Shown piece by piece: positions 36,802 to 46,873 of a stretch of 64,000 bases of DNA (positions are counted from its first letter, which is position 1; each line of letters starts with the position of its first letter). A model generated the notes under the pieces. It saw only the letters and a list, made by a program, of their open reading frames with translations. It searched no databases and had not been told where the DNA came from. Source of the stretch: Geothrix sp. (GTDB lineage: Bacteria; Acidobacteriota; Holophagae; Holophagales; Holophagaceae); the NCBI RefSeq assembly GCF_030219325.1, contig NZ_CP126625.1, forward strand, positions 248,001 to 312,000, written 5' to 3'. The translations under genes and the position numbers were made by a program.

Positions 36802-38280
36802 TCAAGCCCGCCTGGCGCAGGCTTCCTTCAGGGCCAGGGCCATCCGTGAGCAGGCCTCGTTCTGCTCGTCCAGGTCATGGGCCGCGAAGCCGAGGCTGAT
36901 GAAGGGCAGGCTCTGGCGGTGGAGGTCGTAGAGTCCACCGGGGTAGAAGACCACGCCGTGGGCCAGGCAGCGCTCCGTCCAGGCCTCGAGGGGCACGCCC
37001 TCGGCCACGCGGACCCAGAGGGAGAGGCCCTCGCGGGGGTTCCGCACCGAGATGGCCGGGTGGAGGTGGAGGAGCAGCCGATCCACCATGGTCTCCCGGC
37101 GCTCGTCCGTGAGCTTGCGGAGGCGGCGGAGGTGCCGCAGGATCTCGCCGTCGCGCAGGGTCTCCTCGATGGTGGCCTCCTGCACCAGGTTGCCGGGCCA
37201 GTCCACCAGCTGGCGCTGCTGGGCCAGGGCCTTGATGAGGCTGGCCTCGCCCGCGAGGAAGCCCACCTGGAGGCCGGGCGCGAGGATCTGCTCGAAGCTG
37301 CTGAAGTAGAGCACGCGGCCGTGGAGGTCCTCGCTGGCCAGCGGCAGGCTGGGGTTCTTCTCCCGGTGGAAGCCCAGGCCAGGGTCTCCTTCGAGGATGC
37401 GGAAGCCATGCGCCCGGGACAGCTCCAGCAGCCGCTGGCGCCGCGCGGGATCCAGGGTCACCTGGGTGGGGTGCTGGGGGCTGGCCGAGAGGTAGAGCAG
37501 GCGGATGGGCTCCTGGATCAGCAGGGCCTCCAGGGCCTCCACGTTCAGGCCCCGGGCATCCACGGGCACGGCGAACAACCGGGCGCCGGCCGAGCGGAAG
37601 GCCTCGGCCACCCGGAACATGCCGGGGTTCTCCATGGCCACGGCATCGCCCGGCGCGAACAGCACCCGGGATACCAGGTTGAGGGTGCTCATCAGGCCGC
37701 GGGTGAGCAGCAGGTTGCCCGCTTCGACGGAGAGTCCCCGCATGTCTCGGAGCATCTTGCCGAGGGAGTTCCGCAGATCCAGCAGGCCCCTGGGGTCCCA
37801 GCCCGGCTGGAGCAGCCGTTCGGGATGCAGCTTCAGGATCCGGCCGTAGGCCCGGTGGATGGCCTCGGTGGGGGCGAGCCTCAGGTCCGTCGTGTCGGGG
37901 ATGAGCTGGAAGGATTCGAGAGCCGGGGCCCCCGGCTGGAAGAAGGGCTCGCTCCGGGGCGTGGCGCGCTTCCAGGAGGCCGAGTCCTGGGCGGAAATGC
38001 CCGCCGGGACTTCGAGCACGAAGGGCAGCTTCCGGGCCACGAAGGTGCCGCGGTCCGGGGCCACCTCGATCCAGCCCTCCGCCTCCAGCTCCTTGTAGGC
38101 GGCCAGGGTCGTGTTCCGGTTGACGCCCAGCAGCTCCGCCAGGGCCCGGGTCCCGGGGAGGGCATCCCCGGGCTTGAAGCGCCCGTGTCGGATGCCCTCC
38201 TCGAGGGCCTTCACCAGCTGGAGGTACAGGGGTTCGGGATTGGATCGGTCGAGCGCGATGGCAAGATCCCAGTTACCCAA
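36802..38280 (-). CDS. MocR-like GntR regulator with degenerate aminotransferase domain
   Basis: 492 residues from TTG 38280, with GGAG 7 nt upstream. The N-terminal GntR winged helix (about 10-80) reads LYLQLVKALEEGIRHGRF, LPGTRALAELLGVNRNTTLAAYKELEAEGW. The C-terminal fold-type-I aminotransferase domain is about 125-485. In MocR proteins the PLP-binding Lys sits in 'FSKTLAPGLRLGY'. Here the segment is SSFEQILAPGLQVGF, with Gln at the Lys position and Gln for the phosphate-binding Arg, so PLP attachment appears lost. It may sense another ligand. MocR regulators usually act on a divergent gene, but both neighbours here run in the same direction. Confidence 0.85.
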   Translation of the reverse strand: MGNWDLAIALDRSNPEPLYLQLVKALEEGIRHGRFKPGDALPGTRALAELLGVNRNTTLAAYKELEAEGWIEVAPDRGTFVARKLPFVLEVPAGISAQDSASWKRATPRSEPFFQPGAPALESFQLIPDTTDLRLAPTEAIHRAYGRILKLHPERLLQPGWDPRGLLDLRNSLGKMLRDMRGLSVEAGNLLLTRGLMSTLNLVSRVLFAPGDAVAMENPGMFRVAEAFRSAGARLFAVPVDARGLNVEALEALLIQEPIRLLYLSASPQHPTQVTLDPARRQRLLELSRAHGFRILEGDPGLGFHREKNPSLPLASEDLHGRVLYFSSFEQILAPGLQVGFLAGEASLIKALAQQRQLVDWPGNLVQEATIEETLRDGEILRHLRRLRKLTDERRETMVDRLLLHLHPAISVRNPREGLSLWVRVAEGVPLEAWTERCLAHGVVFYPGGLYDLHRQSLPFISLGFAAHDLDEQNEACSRMALALKEACARRA

Positions 38281-38343
38281 AATGGAACTCCGTGAGTCGG
38301 ACCAGAATCCAGCCGGGTCCTGGTCCCGTCAAGCGCGTGGAAG

Positions 38344-39528
38344 TCAATAGCCCGTGCCGCCGGTGCCACCCGTGCCGCCCGTGCCGCCACCCGCCCCGAC
38401 GCCGGCGGTGCCGTAGTTGATGACGGCGAAGAGACCATGGGTTTCCGCCTGGGGCCCTGCTGTGACATAGAGGTTGTTGACCGCCCCGGCGGAGCCGCCG
38501 TTGCCGAAGGTCAGCCCCCAGAGCCCGCCGATGGCCAGGGGGAGGTTGGTCGGCCCCTTGAGCTGGCCCAGCTCTGCGCCGGTGGTGGCGTTGAAGGCCG
38601 TGATGTGCCCATCCCCGAAGTTGCCCACGAGCAGGGCGCCGCTGTAGGGGCCGAAGTTGGCCGGGGCGAGGGCGATGCCCCAGGGGGCGTTGAGGGATCC
38701 GCCCGAGGCGACGCGGGCGACGAAGCTCCCGTCCAGGTTGAAGACGCTGACATAGCCGAGCCCCGCCCCGGTGGTCTCGCGGAGGGCCGGTGGGATGCGC
38801 TGGGCATAGGTCACGTAGAGCTTGGTGCCGAGCACCTGGACGTTGAAAGGGGCGAAGCCGGCGGGCAGGGTGGGATCCACCAGGGCGGAGACGCCCAGGC
38901 TCACCGGAGCGTAGGTCCCATCGAAGACGTCGATGGTCCCCGCCGTGAAGTTGGCGACGTACAGGTAGGTGGCGGTCCCGACGGTGGCAGTGGCGAGGCC
39001 GGTGTAGACGGCCCCGGAGCCGGAGCTGTCGACCCGACGGGTCGTGGTGGTGCCGGTGCTCCAGCCGCAGAGGCAGCCATCCAGCGAGGCGAGGATGAAC
39101 TCGTCCCCGGTGAAGCCGGTGGAGCCGTTGAACACCACGCCCGTGGGTCCGCCCATCACGTGGCCCACGACGGAGGGGGTGGAGACGACGATGGGTACGG
39201 TCGGCTTGTTCCCGAGGCCGTCATACACCGTGGTCGTGGCGGTGGCCTGGTTGGCCAGCCAGAAGTAGGTGGTGGGGCCGTAGGCGATGCCCCAGGGGTT
39301 CACGAGGTTGGCGTCCGTGGTGGCCGCGCCGGTCGCGGCCTGATCCGATACCAGATGGGTGACCTGGTAGGCGGAGGGAGGAGGAGGCGGAGGCGCGCTG
39401 GCGGAACCGCCGCCGCCGCAGGCGAGGAGTGACAGGACGACGGCCCCGGCTCCGGCCAGCGAGGCTGGAAGGAGGGGCCACCCCCGCGGCGCGAAGGGAT
39501 GGGTGGGTGGGATGGCCGTTCGTGGCAT
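38344..39528 (-). CDS. TIGR03118-family secreted beta-propeller lipoprotein
   Basis: 394 residues. A lipoprotein signal ends LLACGGGG, followed by a Pro-rich spacer (SAPPPPPPS). The TIGR03118 core opens QVTHLVSDQAATGAATTDANLVNPWGIAYG, with repeated 'NPWGIA' and 'GLWGLTFGNG' blade motifs. The tail is a GGTGGTGGTG repeat. The family is exported, probably a six- or seven-bladed propeller, with no known activity. The ATG at 39528 follows GGAGG. An exact copy of GAACCGGATCTGGTG lies 93 bp upstream. Confidence 0.88.
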   Translation of the reverse strand: MPRTAIPPTHPFAPRGWPLLPASLAGAGAVVLSLLACGGGGSASAPPPPPPSAYQVTHLVSDQAATGAATTDANLVNPWGIAYGPTTYFWLANQATATTTVYDGLGNKPTVPIVVSTPSVVGHVMGGPTGVVFNGSTGFTGDEFILASLDGCLCGWSTGTTTTRRVDSSGSGAVYTGLATATVGTATYLYVANFTAGTIDVFDGTYAPVSLGVSALVDPTLPAGFAPFNVQVLGTKLYVTYAQRIPPALRETTGAGLGYVSVFNLDGSFVARVASGGSLNAPWGIALAPANFGPYSGALLVGNFGDGHITAFNATTGAELGQLKGPTNLPLAIGGLWGLTFGNGGSAGAVNNLYVTAGPQAETHGLFAVINYGTAGVGAGGGTGGTGGTGGTGY

Positions 39529-39621
39529 GGAAGCCTCCAGCCCGCGGATGCGGGCAAAGTCCCGATCAGGGATCCCGGGTCGAGCACCCGGTCAGCTCAG
39601 CTTCGGGCCCCAGGGCACCCC

Positions 39622-39636
39622 CACCAGATCCGGTTC
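39622..39636 (-). promoter_or_regulatory. GAACCGGATCTGGTG element, copy 2
   Basis: Minus-strand GAACCGGATCTGGTG, 93 bp before the TIGR03118 start, preceded by GATCTCC so that GATCT..GGATC could pair around a CCGAACC loop. It also lies about 90 bp before the divergent gene at 39726, but in antisense orientation to it. Confidence 0.55.
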
Positions 39637-39725
39637 GGAGATCGCAGACCCTCCGGTGGGGTCCGGCTCCGCTTCGCCAAAAGGGGTGGCACTGGGCTAC
39701 CATCCACGGGAACCCGCCCTCCTGG

Positions 39726-40790
39726 ATGGTGATGCCGCTCCGCCGATGGACCCTCGCCCTGGTCGCCGCCGCCGCCTCCGGCCAGGAGGCCGCGCCCTTT
39801 CCGCAGGCCGCCATCTCCCCGTGGACGCCCGCCTGGGAACTGACGCTGCGGGGTGATGACCTGGCCGAACCGAACCAACCCTCCGACAGCTTCCGCCGCG
39901 CGGGCCTCCAGCTGCGGCTGCGGTGGTCCTGGGAATGGGAGGCCCTGCGCTTCGTGGCCGGCACCCGGTCCGCCCTGGGTTCCGATGGCAACCGGTTCAA
40001 CCCCCCCCGCTGGGATCAGCAGCCTTCCAATGGCTCCCAGATGGACGTGGCGCATGGGGATCTCTCCTGGGCGACCGAGCGGGCCTTCGGGACCCTCAAG
40101 CTGGGCCTGCAGGAGAACGGCCTCCTGAGCTCCCAGGCCCTCTGGGACCGGAACCTGCGCTTTCTCGGCGCGGGGGGGATGGCCGGTGTCCGGGGCACGG
40201 AAGGACTGCTGCAGGAGGTGAGCTTCCGGGTGGCCGCAGGCCGGGTGCGGAACATCCTCGGGGGCCGGGGCGACCTGCTCGCCGGCCAGTTCGTCCTCAA
40301 GCTGGACACGGGGCCCTTCTCCTGGACGGCCCATGCCGGCCGCTGGTGGTACGCCTGGGACCCGGGCGATGAGCGCCTGCGGCGACTGCCCGGCCACGAC
40401 CCCCTGGACCGGCAGCGCATGACCGTGGATGCCCGGGGCGCTGCCCTGAAGTGGAATGCCGTGTTCCCCTGGGAGGCGCGCTGGTTCCGGTCGAAGAACC
40501 GGGAGAGCGGAGAGGACAGCGAGGAGGTCCAGCTCTCGGCCGGGAGCCGGGAACGGACCTACTGGCCGCAGCTGTCCTTCACCTGGCAGCGGCTCTCCTC
40601 CACGGGGGCCCTGTACCCCGTGAATGGCGACGAGTGGTGGTTCTATCGGCGGGCGAAGGGCCCGCGCTTCGACGCGGCCCTGCCTCTCCCGGGCCAGTGG
40701 GTCGTCTCCCTCGTCTACCTGCGCCAGCGCGCCGACGGGGACGAGTACGAGGTCACCCGGAAGATGCTGGTCCTGGTGAAGCGGTTCTGA
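39726..40790 (+). CDS. Exported protein of unknown function, probable outer-membrane barrel
   Basis: 354 residues. A short signal (about 1-20, ending AAAASGQEA) precedes alternating hydrophobic and polar strands with many Trp, Tyr and Arg: LRLRWSWEWEALRFVAG, WTAHAGRWWYAW, VVSLVYLRQRADGDEYEVTRKML. The chain ends VLVKRF with a terminal Phe, as outer-membrane barrels often do. I recognise no family. Its stop lies 2 bp from the convergent cupredoxin stop. Start codons 39726 and 39732 are both possible. Confidence 0.55.
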   Translation: MVMPLRRWTLALVAAAASGQEAAPFPQAAISPWTPAWELTLRGDDLAEPNQPSDSFRRAGLQLRLRWSWEWEALRFVAGTRSALGSDGNRFNPPRWDQQPSNGSQMDVAHGDLSWATERAFGTLKLGLQENGLLSSQALWDRNLRFLGAGGMAGVRGTEGLLQEVSFRVAAGRVRNILGGRGDLLAGQFVLKLDTGPFSWTAHAGRWWYAWDPGDERLRRLPGHDPLDRQRMTVDARGAALKWNAVFPWEARWFRSKNRESGEDSEEVQLSAGSRERTYWPQLSFTWQRLSSTGALYPVNGDEWWFYRRAKGPRFDAALPLPGQWVVSLVYLRQRADGDEYEVTRKMLVLVKRF

Positions 40791-40792
40791 GG

Positions 40793-41467
40793 CTAGTAGT
40801 TCCGGTCATCCGCCAGGGGAGGGTAGTCCCGGCCGAACTTGTTCTTGTGGGGCTCGACGGGCGGCAGGGAGATCTGCAGATCCCAGGCACCCTGCGTGAT
40901 GCCGCCGTCCACCTTGAGGGTCCAGGCTTTCTCGCCGGCCTCGGGATGCCAGAGGCGCAGGCGGTAGGCGCCGGGGGGGACGCCCTCGAAGTGGATCCCC
41001 GACCGGCCGTCCAGGAGCTGGGCGAAGGGCGTGGTCACGACCCAGAGGAAGGCGTTCATCTGGTGGTGGACGTTGCAGTACAGCTTGACCAACCCGGGGC
41101 TCGTCACCTTCACCCGGGGGGAGTCCCCGGGGCGGTACTGGCCCGTGTCGAAGCGGTTGCCCTGGGTGACGCTGAAGACGTTGTGCAGGATGTGGTCCAG
41201 GTTGGGGAAGGCCACCTCCGTGCCCGGGGTGGCGATGGTGACGCGGGGGAGGAACTGCTTCCCCACGGTCCGGATCACCACGGCCTTGGAGGGACCCGCC
41301 ACGGGCTGGGCCGAATCCAGGGGTTCCAGCAGGGCCACGCAGTCCTTGAGGGAGGCGCGGGGCCGGCCGTCCTTCTCGCGCAGCTGCACCGGACCCTGGA
41401 CGCCACCTGCGCCCAGCGGCAGGGTCAAGGCCAGGACGGACAGGCCGCATGCAAGGGCTCGTATCAT
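40793..41467 (-). CDS. Periplasmic cupredoxin-like protein
   Basis: 224 residues with a signal peptide (about 1-24). The plastocyanin-like core (about 80-150) has the type-1 copper ligands in order: His in FPNLDHILHNVFSV, then Cys, His and Met in YCNVHHQMNAFLWV. A C-terminal carboxypeptidase-regulatory-like strand region (VPPGAYRLRLWHPEAGEKAW) follows. Such proteins are often labelled methylamine-utilisation proteins. It probably carries electrons with a Cu(I/II) centre. It is divergent, with 55 bp between starts, from the Ser/Thr kinase at 41523. Confidence 0.85.
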   Translation of the reverse strand: MIRALACGLSVLALTLPLGAGGVQGPVQLREKDGRPRASLKDCVALLEPLDSAQPVAGPSKAVVIRTVGKQFLPRVTIATPGTEVAFPNLDHILHNVFSVTQGNRFDTGQYRPGDSPRVKVTSPGLVKLYCNVHHQMNAFLWVVTTPFAQLLDGRSGIHFEGVPPGAYRLRLWHPEAGEKAWTLKVDGGITQGAWDLQISLPPVEPHKNKFGRDYPPLADDRNY

Positions 41468-41522
41468 GCGTGGATTCCAGAGTAGATTCGACGCAAGTAT
41501 ACCGATCCCCCGAAGGAAGCCC

Positions 41523-43706
<2,184 letters not shown>

Positions 43707-43737
43707 AGGGGGCTGGTCCGGAGGGGGCGGAATCCGC

Positions 43738-43752
43738 GAACCGGATCTGGTG
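43738..43752 (+). promoter_or_regulatory. GAACCGGATCTGGTG element, copy 3
   Basis: Plus-strand GAACCGGATCTGGTG, 77 bp before the Rieske start. It is preceded by AATCCGC, so ATCC..GGAT can pair around a GCGAACC loop. The 15-mer is identical to the other two copies and has the same orientation relative to its gene. Confidence 0.55.
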
Positions 43753-43829
43753 AGCCCCCTGGATCGGATGGATGGTGGGCCTGGCCCGGTGCTTCAGCGC
43801 CCTGGCCACCGCCACCAGAGGAGGCCCCC

Positions 43830-44324
43830 ATGTTCGAGCCTGCCATCCCCGATCCGGAACCCGCCACCACCGCCATGGATCGCCGCTGCTTCTGCGCCGG
43901 CGCCCTGGTCGCCGGCCTGACCCTGGCCTGCGGGGGTGGGGGCTACCCGACTCCCCCGCCGACCTCGGCCCCCCCGCCGAACGGTCCGCTGACCACCTCG
44001 GACACCAAGGCCGGCCTGCTGGCCACGCCCACCGACACCGTCCGGGACTACCGCAACCTGGGGAACTTCTTCCTCATCCGGGATGCCACGGGCATCTACG
44101 CCATGACCGCGATCTGCACCCACATGGGCTGCACGGTGGGAGCGCCCATCGGCATCCAGATCACCTGCCCCTGCCACGGCAGCCAGTACGACCTGAACGG
44201 CGGGAACACCCGCGGCCCCGCCATCCATCCCCTGGTCCACTTCCAGGTCACGGAGGCCACCCCCGGTGGCGCGCTCGTGGTGAACACGGCCCAGACCGTG
44301 GCCGCCACGACGCGCCTGACCTGA
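43830..44324 (+). CDS. Exported Rieske [2Fe-2S] protein
   Basis: 164 residues. The cluster-binding boxes CTHMGC and CPCHGSQYD are both intact and spaced normally. The N-terminus has RR followed by a hydrophobic stretch ending LACGGGG, so it could be Tat-exported, lipid-anchored or both. A Pro-rich spacer follows. No quinol-oxidase or cytochrome b partner is adjacent, so it may serve a stand-alone electron-transfer chain with the nearby cupredoxin and cytochromes. The ATG at 43830 follows AGAGGAGGCCCCC. Confidence 0.9.
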   Translation: MFEPAIPDPEPATTAMDRRCFCAGALVAGLTLACGGGGYPTPPPTSAPPPNGPLTTSDTKAGLLATPTDTVRDYRNLGNFFLIRDATGIYAMTAICTHMGCTVGAPIGIQITCPCHGSQYDLNGGNTRGPAIHPLVHFQVTEATPGGALVVNTAQTVAATTRLT

Positions 44325-44374
44325 GCCGCTGCGCCCTCCTGAACCCTTCCCGCCACCCCTCCAAAGGAGCTTCC

Positions 44375-45613
44375 ATGAAGCGCCACGCCCATCTGATCCG
44401 AACGACGCTCACGGCCTTCACCTTCCTGCCGGTCCTGTGCGGGCTCCTCGCCCTGTCCGCCTGTGGTGGCGGGGGATCCACAGCCCAGCAACCACCGCCG
44501 GCCTCGTCGATGAGGGTCGCCGGAACCCTGACGGGAACCTCCACGACGCCGCAGTTCAACCAGCAGCCCGTGAAGGTGGCCTCCGCCATCGTCACCGTGA
44601 ATGGCCAGGCGGCCACCACCGCCCGGTTGCAGCCCGGCGTGGTGATCCTGGGCCGGGCCACCCGGACGGCCCAGGGCATCACCCTCCAGTCCGCGGACGT
44701 CCAGTCGGAACTGAAGGGCCCCATCTCCGCCCTCAGCCTGACCGCGGGAACCATGACCGTGCTGGACACCCTCGTGACCGTGAACGCCCTCACGCGCCTG
44801 GAGCAGGAGGGAGCGGACCACACCTTCACCGACCTCGCCCTCGCGGACTTCGCGGTAGGGGACCTGGTCTCGGTGTTCGGTACCCGGCAGGCTGCAGGTG
44901 ACCTCCTGGCCACCCGCATCGAACGGGAAGTGCCGGGCGCCGGCGGCGAGTCCGAAGCCCGCGGCGTGGTGAGCGCGCTGGATGCCACGGCCAAGACCTT
45001 CACCCTCGGCGCGCTCCTCGTGTCCTATGGCTCGGCGACGGTCACGGGCACCCTGGCCGACGGCATCCGCGTCGAAGTGGAGGGCGCGCTCTCGGGAACG
45101 ACCCTCACCGCCACCAAGGTCCATGTGGAAGACGGCATGGAAGGTGGGGAGGGCGGCGAAGCGGAAGTCTCCGGCGCCCTGTCGAGCCTGGATGCCACCG
45201 CCAAGACCTTCTCCCTGCTCTCGTTCAAGGTGGACTACAGCCATGCCGTCGTGGAAGGCGTCCTGGCCGAAGGCGCCACGGTGGAGGTCGAGGGCGCGGT
45301 GAGCACCACGGATCCCACCCTGCTCGTGGCGGTCAAGGTCGAGGTGCGCTTCCCGAAGATGGGGAACGGCGCCTCCGACACCGAAGCCAAGGGCCCCATC
45401 ACCGCCTTGAACGCCACGGACCTGACCTTGACCGTGGGCGGAACGGTGTACTGGACCGATGCCCAGACGCTCATCCTGGACCACGATGCACCCCTCGGGT
45501 TCGCCCAGCTGCTTGTCGGGGATCGTGTCCAGGTGAGGGCCCTCAGCACCCGCACCAACGCCGCAGGGCAGCCCTATGCCGTGCGGGTCGAACGAAAGAA
45601 CGATGGCGACTGA
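44375..45613 (+). CDS. DUF5666-repeat lipoprotein
   Basis: 412 residues. The lipoprotein signal ends LLALSACGGGG. The rest is made of about four or five DUF5666-type beta repeats; the clearest are VSALDATAKTFTLGALLVSYG..VEVEGAL and LSSLDATAKTFSLLSFKVDYS..VEVEGAV, then ITALNATDLTLTVGGTVYW. The family is exported and of unknown function. It starts 50 bp after the Rieske stop after AAAGGAGC, so it is probably cotranscribed. A hairpin terminator follows. Confidence 0.85.
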   Translation: MKRHAHLIRTTLTAFTFLPVLCGLLALSACGGGGSTAQQPPPASSMRVAGTLTGTSTTPQFNQQPVKVASAIVTVNGQAATTARLQPGVVILGRATRTAQGITLQSADVQSELKGPISALSLTAGTMTVLDTLVTVNALTRLEQEGADHTFTDLALADFAVGDLVSVFGTRQAAGDLLATRIEREVPGAGGESEARGVVSALDATAKTFTLGALLVSYGSATVTGTLADGIRVEVEGALSGTTLTATKVHVEDGMEGGEGGEAEVSGALSSLDATAKTFSLLSFKVDYSHAVVEGVLAEGATVEVEGAVSTTDPTLLVAVKVEVRFPKMGNGASDTEAKGPITALNATDLTLTVGGTVYWTDAQTLILDHDAPLGFAQLLVGDRVQVRALSTRTNAAGQPYAVRVERKNDGD

Positions 45614-45635
45614 CGCATCCCGCCATTCCGTCGTC

Positions 45636-45667
45636 GAGTGGGGAATCCTTCACGGGATTCCCCACTC
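45636..45667 (+). terminator. Hairpin after the DUF5666 gene
   Basis: A perfect 13-bp inverted repeat (GAGTGGGGAATCC and complement) with loop TTCACG, starting 23 bp after the stop codon. No U-tract is present. It separates the Rieske-DUF5666 unit from the hemerythrin promoter region. Confidence 0.6.
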
Positions 45668-45708
45668 CGCTGCATGGACCGGCACGATCCTGTCCGGTTT
45701 CCCCGGGG

Positions 45709-45725
45709 TGCGACCGCTTGTCGCA
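45709..45725 (+). promoter_or_regulatory. RegA/PrrA-type box before the hemerythrin gene
   Basis: TGCGAC-CGCTT-GTCGCA, a perfect 6-bp inverted repeat with 5-nt spacer. It fits the published two-block RegA/PrrA consensus GCGNC...GNCGC. It lies 75 bp upstream of the ATG at 45801. Confidence 0.6.
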
Positions 45726-45800
45726 TTCCCCGAACTCAATTCCGGCCCCAGAGTTGGAATCCAAACACACCCTGGCAGCACTCGCTTAGAAGGAGACGAT

Positions 45801-46190
45801 ATGGGCAAGCTGGCGAAGGCGAGTGGCGCGATGGCGGGGGGTTGGCAGGTGGCCCCCGACGTGGAGCAGCTGAGCGCCGCCGCAGCGGCCTGGAGGGCCG
45901 AGGGCCTGGGGGACCGGTCCTCCAACCGCCAGTTCCTGGCCACCTTCGCCATCTACCTCGTGAAGCATTTCAGGACGGAGGAGGATCGGCTCGAGCGGGT
46001 GAATGCGCCCGGTTGGGCCTGGCATCGGCGGGAGCATCGCCGCCTCGTGAAGCAGCTGCGGGACCTGATGAACGACCTGGATCTGGGCTTGGAGGTCAGC
46101 CCGCGGATCCACCAGTTCCTGGAGGCCTGGCGGATCCACCAGGAGACCGCCTCCCTGCGACGCGATGCCGGGAGCTCACGGGGCCACTGA
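45801..46190 (+). CDS. Hemerythrin-like protein
   Basis: 129 residues, cytoplasmic. Four-helix-bundle ligands follow the family pattern: KHFRTEEDRLE (His and Glu), HRREHRRLVKQL (two His), and WRIHQETASLRRD (His and Asp) near the C-terminus. These would hold a non-haem di-iron O2 site. The first-helix His of the canonical motif is not obvious, so binding is not certain. The ATG at 45801 follows AAGGAGACGAT. The RegA-type box upstream suggests oxygen or redox control. Confidence 0.78.
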   Translation: MGKLAKASGAMAGGWQVAPDVEQLSAAAAAWRAEGLGDRSSNRQFLATFAIYLVKHFRTEEDRLERVNAPGWAWHRREHRRLVKQLRDLMNDLDLGLEVSPRIHQFLEAWRIHQETASLRRDAGSSRGH

Positions 46191-46253
46191 AGGCCTTCGG
46201 ATCCGATCCTGGGATGCGCGGGAATGGACCTGCGACAGGGCCGGCCTCGCGGC

Positions 46254-46664
46254 TCACCGGGACTTCGCCATCGCACTGGCCGGTGCCAGGATGGGCTCGC
46301 CCTTCCTGGCCTTCCGCAGGATGTTCCGCACGAGGATCAGGGCCTCCTCCTCGGTGAGCTCGTGCTTGTAGGCCGGCATGGCCATGCCGAAGAAGAGGCC
46401 CTTGCGGATGGTCGTGGCAAGGCTCTGATCGGTGGTGCCATGCATGTCCTTCTCCGAGGTGAAGTCCCGGCCCTTGAGCTTCCGCCCGTCGGCGGCGGTG
46501 GCCGAGCCGTCCTCGCCGTGGCAGCCGCTGCAGGACCGCTGGTAGAAGGCGCGGAGCTCCGCCTCGGAGCGAGGGGCGGCGCCCTGGGCCGAGAGGGGGG
46601 GCAGGGCGAATCCGGCCAGCGCCGCGGCAACCACGATGGGGGTGAAGGCATTCCGGTGTCGCAT
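46254..46664 (-). CDS. Periplasmic single-haem cytochrome c, paralogue
   Basis: 136 residues. The signal peptide (about 1-28) is followed by the haem site CSGCHG and a distal Met in FFGMAMPAYKHELTEEE. It is similar to the cytochrome at 36171-36629 in length, motif order and C-terminal helix (LILVRNILRKA). ATG 46664 is preferred because GGAG lies 5 nt upstream. It is divergent from regB, and a RegA-type box in the shared 209-bp region could regulate both. Confidence 0.9.
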   Translation of the reverse strand: MRHRNAFTPIVVAAALAGFALPPLSAQGAAPRSEAELRAFYQRSCSGCHGEDGSATAADGRKLKGRDFTSEKDMHGTTDQSLATTIRKGLFFGMAMPAYKHELTEEEALILVRNILRKARKGEPILAPASAMAKSR

Positions 46665-46779
46665 GGGGGCTCCTGCGGCGGGATCGATCCCATCCCAGCA
46701 TTGGCCGATTCGGGAGGGCACACAGATCCGGATGAGAAATGCCCACCCCTCCGGTGTCCCATGGCCGGTGGAGCGGCCT

Positions 46780-46800
46780 CCTGCGTCAAACTGACGCAGG
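46780..46800. promoter_or_regulatory. RegA/PrrA-type box between cytochrome c and regB
   Basis: A perfect 9-bp inverted repeat, CCTGCGTCA and TGACGCAGG, separated by AAC. Read as blocks it is GCGTC-AAACT-GACGC, matching RegA/PrrA consensus GCGNC-N5-GNCGC. It is 73 bp before regB and 115 bp before the divergent cytochrome, so autoregulation is likely. Confidence 0.65.
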
Positions 46801-46873
46801 GGATCCGGCAGGCGCGCTGATAGATCTGGGTGGACGATCCTGCACCGAGGCCCTGAGGGATAATGACCCCACC

